Of a DNA stretch of 17,703 nucleotides, positions 15,152 through 17,703 are shown piece after piece. The DNA is from an uncultured Eubacteriales bacterium (GTDB taxonomy: Bacteria > Bacillota > Clostridia > Oscillospirales > Acutalibacteraceae), in the NCBI GenBank assembly GCA_900322105.1, contig ONYV01000020.1, positions 1 to 17,703 of the forward strand, given 5' to 3'. Position numbers and translations under genes: made by a program. Below the pieces are notes generated by a model. The model ran no database searches and was not told the DNA's origin. It saw only the letters and a list, made by a program, of their open reading frames with translations. The first letter of the stretch is position 1, and every line of letters begins with the position of its first letter.

Positions 15152-16051
15152 ATGATTCGGGAATTTATTGCGACCGCCGACACGATTGAAGAAGCTCAGA
15201 AGCAGGCTTGCGAAAAGCTCGGCACCACACAGGAACAAACACAGTTTGAAATATTGCAGTATCCTGAAAAGAAAAAGTTCGGATTATTCGGAGGCAGCCC
15301 TGCAAAGGTGAGAGCGTTTGTGGAGGTCACTCCTTTGGACGGCGCAATGGCATATCTCAGAGAGATCCTTGAAAAAATGGGTATCACTGATTTTGATATG
15401 AACGCAGAAGAAACAGAGGGCGGCGCTGTCATCAATATCGAAGGCGAGGATGTCGGATTTATCATCGGACACAGAGGAGAAACGCTGGATGCGCTTCAGT
15501 ATCTGACAGGTCTGGTTGCCAATCATATGGATGAAGGCTATTTCCGCATTTCGATCAATATCGGCAATTACAGAGAAAAAAGAGAAAAAACACTGGAGAT
15601 CCTCGGCAGAAAATTAGCGTTCAAGGCTGTCAAGACAGGTGCAAAGACAGCTCTTGAGCCGATGAACCCCTATGAAAGAAGGATCATCCACACTGCTGTT
15701 CAGCGTGTCAGAGGTGCTGTTTCATGGAGCGAAGGAGAAAATATGCAGCGTCATGTTGTGATCGGTCCTGATCCTGATTATAAGCCTTCCTACAACAAAT
15801 ACCGCAGAGGAGACCGCAGCGACAGAAGCTCTTCCTTTAACAAGGACGGCTCTTATACACGCAGACCCCGCAGCAGCAACGGCTATCAGAGAAGACAGTA
15901 TGCCGAAGGAGAGTCACATCTTCAGGACAGTCTGTTCAGTACCTTTGAAGACGACAACACAGCAAGCGCTGTCAGAGAAAGCATCAACGAAAGACCCGAT
16001 ACGTCCCTTTACGGTAAGATCGAGATCAAACGCAGCCGTACAGACGACTAA
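15152..16051 (+). CDS. jag: Jag/KhpB RNA-binding protein (Jag-N, KH and R3H domains)
   Basis: Protein of 299 aa. The Jag N-terminal domain (about 1-50) contains KKKFGLFGG. The KH domain (about 75-150) has the GxxG loop in IIGHRGETLDALQYLTG. The R3H domain (about 155-210) has the R-x3-H core in YERRIIHTAV. Jag/KhpB binds RNA and is linked to cell division and elongation in Gram-positives; its gene usually follows yidC, as here, 21 nt downstream. A GGGGGAAAG site precedes the ATG. Residues about 213-299 are an Arg/Ser/Tyr/Asp-rich, probably disordered extension, with RRGDRSDRSSS and RRPRSSNGYQRRQ, longer than in many homologues. It ends at a strong terminator. Confidence 0.95.
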   Translation: MIREFIATADTIEEAQKQACEKLGTTQEQTQFEILQYPEKKKFGLFGGSPAKVRAFVEVTPLDGAMAYLREILEKMGITDFDMNAEETEGGAVINIEGEDVGFIIGHRGETLDALQYLTGLVANHMDEGYFRISINIGNYREKREKTLEILGRKLAFKAVKTGAKTALEPMNPYERRIIHTAVQRVRGAVSWSEGENMQRHVVIGPDPDYKPSYNKYRRGDRSDRSSSFNKDGSYTRRPRSSNGYQRRQYAEGESHLQDSLFSTFEDDNTASAVRESINERPDTSLYGKIEIKRSRTDD

Positions 16052-16063
16052 ATTTATCTGAAC

Positions 16064-16104
16064 AAAACAGCCGACAGAGCGTCACACTCTGTCGGCTGTT
16101 TTTA
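16064..16104. terminator. Bidirectional terminator between jag and parB
   Basis: A perfect 16-bp stem pairs AAAACAGCCGACAGAG (16064-16079) with CTCTGTCGGCTGTTTT (16087-16102), around a 7-nt loop, with T residues after it on both strands. It lies 13 nt past the jag stop, and its edge overlaps the parB stop (16102-16104), so one element ends two convergent genes. Confidence 0.92.
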
Positions 16105-16932
16105 TGCAGAAAAATCGGAGGAAACAGATCTTGTTTTGGGAATCCTGATAACATATTCGATATATTCGTCTGACTCATACTGTTCGGTTTCTGCGTTTAG
16201 TCCGCTGACTTTCAGCGCTGTCAGCGCCTTGTTGATGGTGTTGAGAAACATCCTGATATCCCGTATCAGTCCTTTTTTGCGCTGACGGTGCCGTATTTCC
16301 TGTCTGCTGCATCCAAGGTAATAATGTTCGACATACTGCCTTGTCTGAGATACGTTCATGCTTTTTTCAATGACCTCGCTGAGCGCAATACGTCTGTCAA
16401 GATGATCCTTTATCAGCAGCAAAGCCTTGGCGTGTCCTTCTGTCAGATTCGCTTTTAGCATCAATGTCTTTTCTTCATCGTTAAAATGCAGGATCGCTAT
16501 CTTTTCCTGTATAGCGGCAGGATTTCTGCCCAGATGACGGGCTGTCTGGCGCTCTGACATCTGATGCCGGCTCATCAGATGATGGATCCCCTGCGCTTCT
16601 TCAAAGCAGTTGAGGTCGCTGCGCTGAATGTTTTCTTCTAAAGAAAGGACTTCTGCTTCATGATCGCTGCAGGAGATCACGATACATGGTATTCTGGTAT
16701 AGCCGCACATGACGGCAGCCCGTATTCTGCGTTCACCTGCGATCAGTTCATACTCCAAAGGCGTGACCCTTCTGACGGTGATCGGCTGCAAAATACCGTT
16801 GCAGCGAATGCTTTGCGCAAGCGCTCTCAGGCTGAGAGGATCATATGTCTTTCTGGCAGCAGTACGGCAGGGTCTGATCTGCATGATCGGAATTTCTACA
16901 ATGCGTCGGCTTTTTCTGAGCGTTAGTATCAT
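16102..16932 (-). CDS. ParB/Noc-like chromosome partitioning protein, divergent and without ParA
   Basis: Protein of 276 aa. ParB-type CTPases bind parS-like sites, clamp and slide on DNA. The CTP-binding motifs are present: GILQPITVRR (46-55), YELIAGERR (61-69) and ENIQRSDL (101-108), followed by a helix-turn-helix (about 125-148) and LTEGHAKALL. The HTH (GRNPAAIQEKIAIL) departs from the usual GKSRxxVANxLRLL, so its DNA site may differ. The start at 16932 is chosen because GGGAG lies about 9 nt upstream; a longer frame from 16971 would run through the -10 box. No parA neighbour is visible, so Noc is as likely as ParB. It is convergent with jag. Confidence 0.88.
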   Translation of the reverse strand: MILTLRKSRRIVEIPIMQIRPCRTAARKTYDPLSLRALAQSIRCNGILQPITVRRVTPLEYELIAGERRIRAAVMCGYTRIPCIVISCSDHEAEVLSLEENIQRSDLNCFEEAQGIHHLMSRHQMSERQTARHLGRNPAAIQEKIAILHFNDEEKTLMLKANLTEGHAKALLLIKDHLDRRIALSEVIEKSMNVSQTRQYVEHYYLGCSRQEIRHRQRKKGLIRDIRMFLNTINKALTALKVSGLNAETEQYESDEYIEYVIRIPKTRSVSSDFSA

Positions 16933-16957
16933 TTTCAATATCTCCCTTCTGAAAATG

Positions 16958-16963
16958 ATTATA
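16958..16963 (-). promoter_or_regulatory. Predicted -10 box of parB
   Basis: A perfect TATAAT lies on the minus strand 25 nt ahead of the chosen ATG, preceding the ribosome site AGAAGGGAG. No good -35 is found at 16-18 bp; TCGACA is 22 bp away. The leader would be only about 20 nt long. The box also argues against the longer ParB reading. Confidence 0.5.
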
Positions 16964-17152
16964 CCACTCACCTGTCAGCATTCTTTGTCGAAAAAAGATC
17001 GGTGTTTCTGAAGGAGAGCAGAACATTTTTCAACAAAATATGCTTTTTCGGTTGAATTTTCTGATCGGTAACAAAAATTGCCTGACGCTATTTCTTGATA
17101 TACGGATCATGTAATGCTTACCATAGAGTTTTGAAAGCCGAGCCTAAAACAC

Positions 17153-17182
17153 AAAAGCAGCTTCTGTTCGGAAGCTGCTTTT
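17153..17182. terminator. Terminator downstream of the MIF-like gene
   Basis: AAAAGCAGCTTC (17153-17164) pairs perfectly with GAAGCTGCTTTT (17171-17182), with a 6-nt loop. Reading the minus strand, the stem is followed by TTTTGTGTTTTAGG. It lies 24 nt past the stop of the MIF-like frame and is the likely end of that transcript. The remaining spacer up to parB (16972-17152) holds no gene; TTTTCAACA at 17027-17035 resembles the DnaA-box variant seen at the origin. Confidence 0.8.
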
Positions 17183-17206
17183 GCGTGTGATACTGTTTTG
17201 CCGGTT

Positions 17207-17542
17207 TCAGAAATTGGAACCGCCCATTCCCCAGTATTCGATCTCGCTGTATTTTACATAGATACGTCCTGCGGAAATGCCAAGCACCTCTGACAGAATG
17301 TCCGTCAGCTCACTTGTCAGGTTGTTGTATGCGGCAGCGGAAGCGCTGCCGTACAGACTGACTTCCGCAATGGCAGCAGGCGCATTGTTTCCCTTGAACC
17401 AGAGCTTGCAGTTGTCCTCAAAATTGAGCATCAGCCAGGGTTCGCTTTTGCCGATCAGAGAAATGGCTTTCCCGAATCTTTCTTTGAGCGTCTTTTCCTG
17501 TTCTTCTGTGATCGCAGCATTGGTCTTTGTATTGGTGACATA
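17207..17542 (-). pseudogene. MIF-like tautomerase gene, 5' end removed by a tnpB element
   Basis: The frame encodes 111 residues of a macrophage migration inhibitory factor family protein: EEQEKTLKERFGKAISLIGK, WLMLNFEDNCKLWFKG, VSLYGSASAAAYNNLT and, at the end, IYVKYSEIEYWGMGGSNF. Members are small trimeric tautomerases whose catalytic residue is Pro1 after Met removal. Here only about two or three N-terminal residues (Met-Pro) are absent: upstream, the frame runs through CGT AGG CGG CGG of the transposon end to a TAG stop, without ATG, GTG or TTG. The first in-frame ATG is about residue 39, so no functional enzyme is expected. An intact 74-aa remainder could still be translated. The interruption by the element is seen directly; loss of activity is inferred. 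Confidence 0.82.
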
Positions 17543-17545
17543 CTC

Positions 17546-17652
17546 CCGCCGCCTACGCTAACGCTTGGAGGCGGTGGCTTCTCGCTCAAGTACGGTAACC
17601 CGTACAGTATCAACGAGCTAACCCCGTGTGTCCCACGGTTCTTGTTTTGATT
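17546..17652 (-). ncRNA. Predicted omega-RNA scaffold of the tnpB element
   Basis: Downstream of tnpB the minus strand folds into CCGTG/CACGG with loop GGACA (near 17622-17637), GTACGG/CCGTAC (17590-17605, 4-nt loop) with an outer CTCG/CGAG clamp, and the terminal hairpin at 17546-17577. TnpB proteins use an omega-RNA from this end, usually beginning within the tnpB 3' end, with the guide formed by flanking DNA after the right end. Here the guide would be the start of the MIF-like gene (TATGTCACCAATAC...). RNA ends and pseudoknots cannot be set by eye. Confidence 0.65.
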
Positions 17653-17703
17653 TTATGCCAACGCTATTCTCATACCTTCATTTTGTATGTTGATAGCAGC
17701 GTT
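17653..17703 (-). CDS. tnpB: C-terminus of a TnpB-family protein (partial)
   Basis: The 16 visible residues, NAAINIQNEGMRIALA followed by TAA, match the usual end of TnpB (D-x-NAA-x-NI-x-x-EG-x-R-x-x-A). The preceding Asp of that motif, part of the RuvC active site, would lie just outside the window. TnpB is an RNA-guided DNA endonuclease, ancestral to Cas12, which helps retain the element at its donor site. Completeness of the rest of the gene cannot be judged. The following terminal hairpin strongly supports the call. Confidence 0.85.
   Translation of the reverse strand, partial: NAAINIQNEGMRIALA

Larger units (their letters stand above)
17543..17703 (-). mobile_element. Right end of an IS200/IS605-type (tnpB) element, partial
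   Basis: Reading the minus strand from the window edge: the tnpB 3' end, a structured non-coding stretch, then a terminal hairpin, then MIF coding sequence. The terminal hairpin pairs 17546-17554 with 17569-17577, nine positions with one mismatch on the minus strand, around a 14-nt loop. Subterminal hairpins and the absence of terminal inverted repeats are typical of this family, which moves as single-stranded DNA through a TnpA transposase. The left end and any tnpA lie outside. The junction is placed at about 17542/17543 from where MIF similarity begins, to within a few bases. Confidence 0.85.

Noticed and set aside
1..17703. rRNA, tRNA or CRISPR array
   Set aside because: No tRNA-like cloverleaf, rRNA core sequence or regularly spaced repeat was seen; the TAG array is a 15-nt origin motif.

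Overview
The window is the replication-origin neighbourhood of a low-to-mid GC Gram-positive bacterium. Gene order (gyrA, gyrB, remB, recF, yaaA, dnaN, dnaA, then rpmH, rnpA, yidD, yidC, jag), strong AGGAGG ribosome sites and protein style point to Clostridia, probably the Ruminococcus/Oscillospiraceae group. The placement is inferred from sequence style only. TGA is used as an ordinary stop in several genes, so the standard code applies.

Layout. 1-322: the tail of an unidentified upstream gene, a strong terminator, and a promoter with a palindrome over its -10. 323-1294 (+): a predicted lipoprotein made of two copies of one domain. 1331-1366: a bidirectional terminator shared with gyrA. 1371-12524 (all -): gyrA, a hotdog thioesterase, a YcxB-like membrane protein, gyrB, two zinc-ribbon membrane proteins, remB, recF, yaaA (S4), dnaN and dnaA, packed as an initiation, clamp, repair and gyrase cluster. 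10894-11210, between dnaA and dnaN, looks like the unwinding origin: an AT-rich tract, five perfect TAG DnaA-trios, a GC-rich block and several degenerate DnaA boxes. 12525-13074 is the long divergent region with promoters for dnaA (-) and rpmH (+). 13075-16051 (+): rpmH, rnpA, yidD, yidC and jag, covering ribosome/RNase P and membrane insertion. 16102-16932 (-): a divergent orphan ParB/Noc-like protein convergent with jag. 17207-17703 (-): a MIF-like gene whose 5' end is interrupted by the right end of an IS200/IS605-type tnpB element that runs off the window.

Genes to the left of the origin are transcribed leftward and most genes to the right rightward, so most transcription is co-directional with forks leaving the dnaA-dnaN spacer. 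ParB and the MIF/tnpB pair run against the rightward fork.

The most notable points are: (1) rnpA, normally essential, carries an in-frame TGA at codon 64 with the rest of the protein intact behind it; (2) the tnpB element has removed the start codon and catalytic Pro1 of the MIF-like gene, so the predicted omega-RNA guide would be MIF sequence; (3) a textbook DnaA-trio origin module combined with unusual TGTTGAAAT-type DnaA boxes and no perfect TTATCCACA; (4) dnaN appears to lack about nine residues of a conserved central strand; (5) jag is followed directly by a lone ParB instead of the usual mnmE-mnmG-rsmG-noc-parA-parB run. I did not find a convincing wholly new system.
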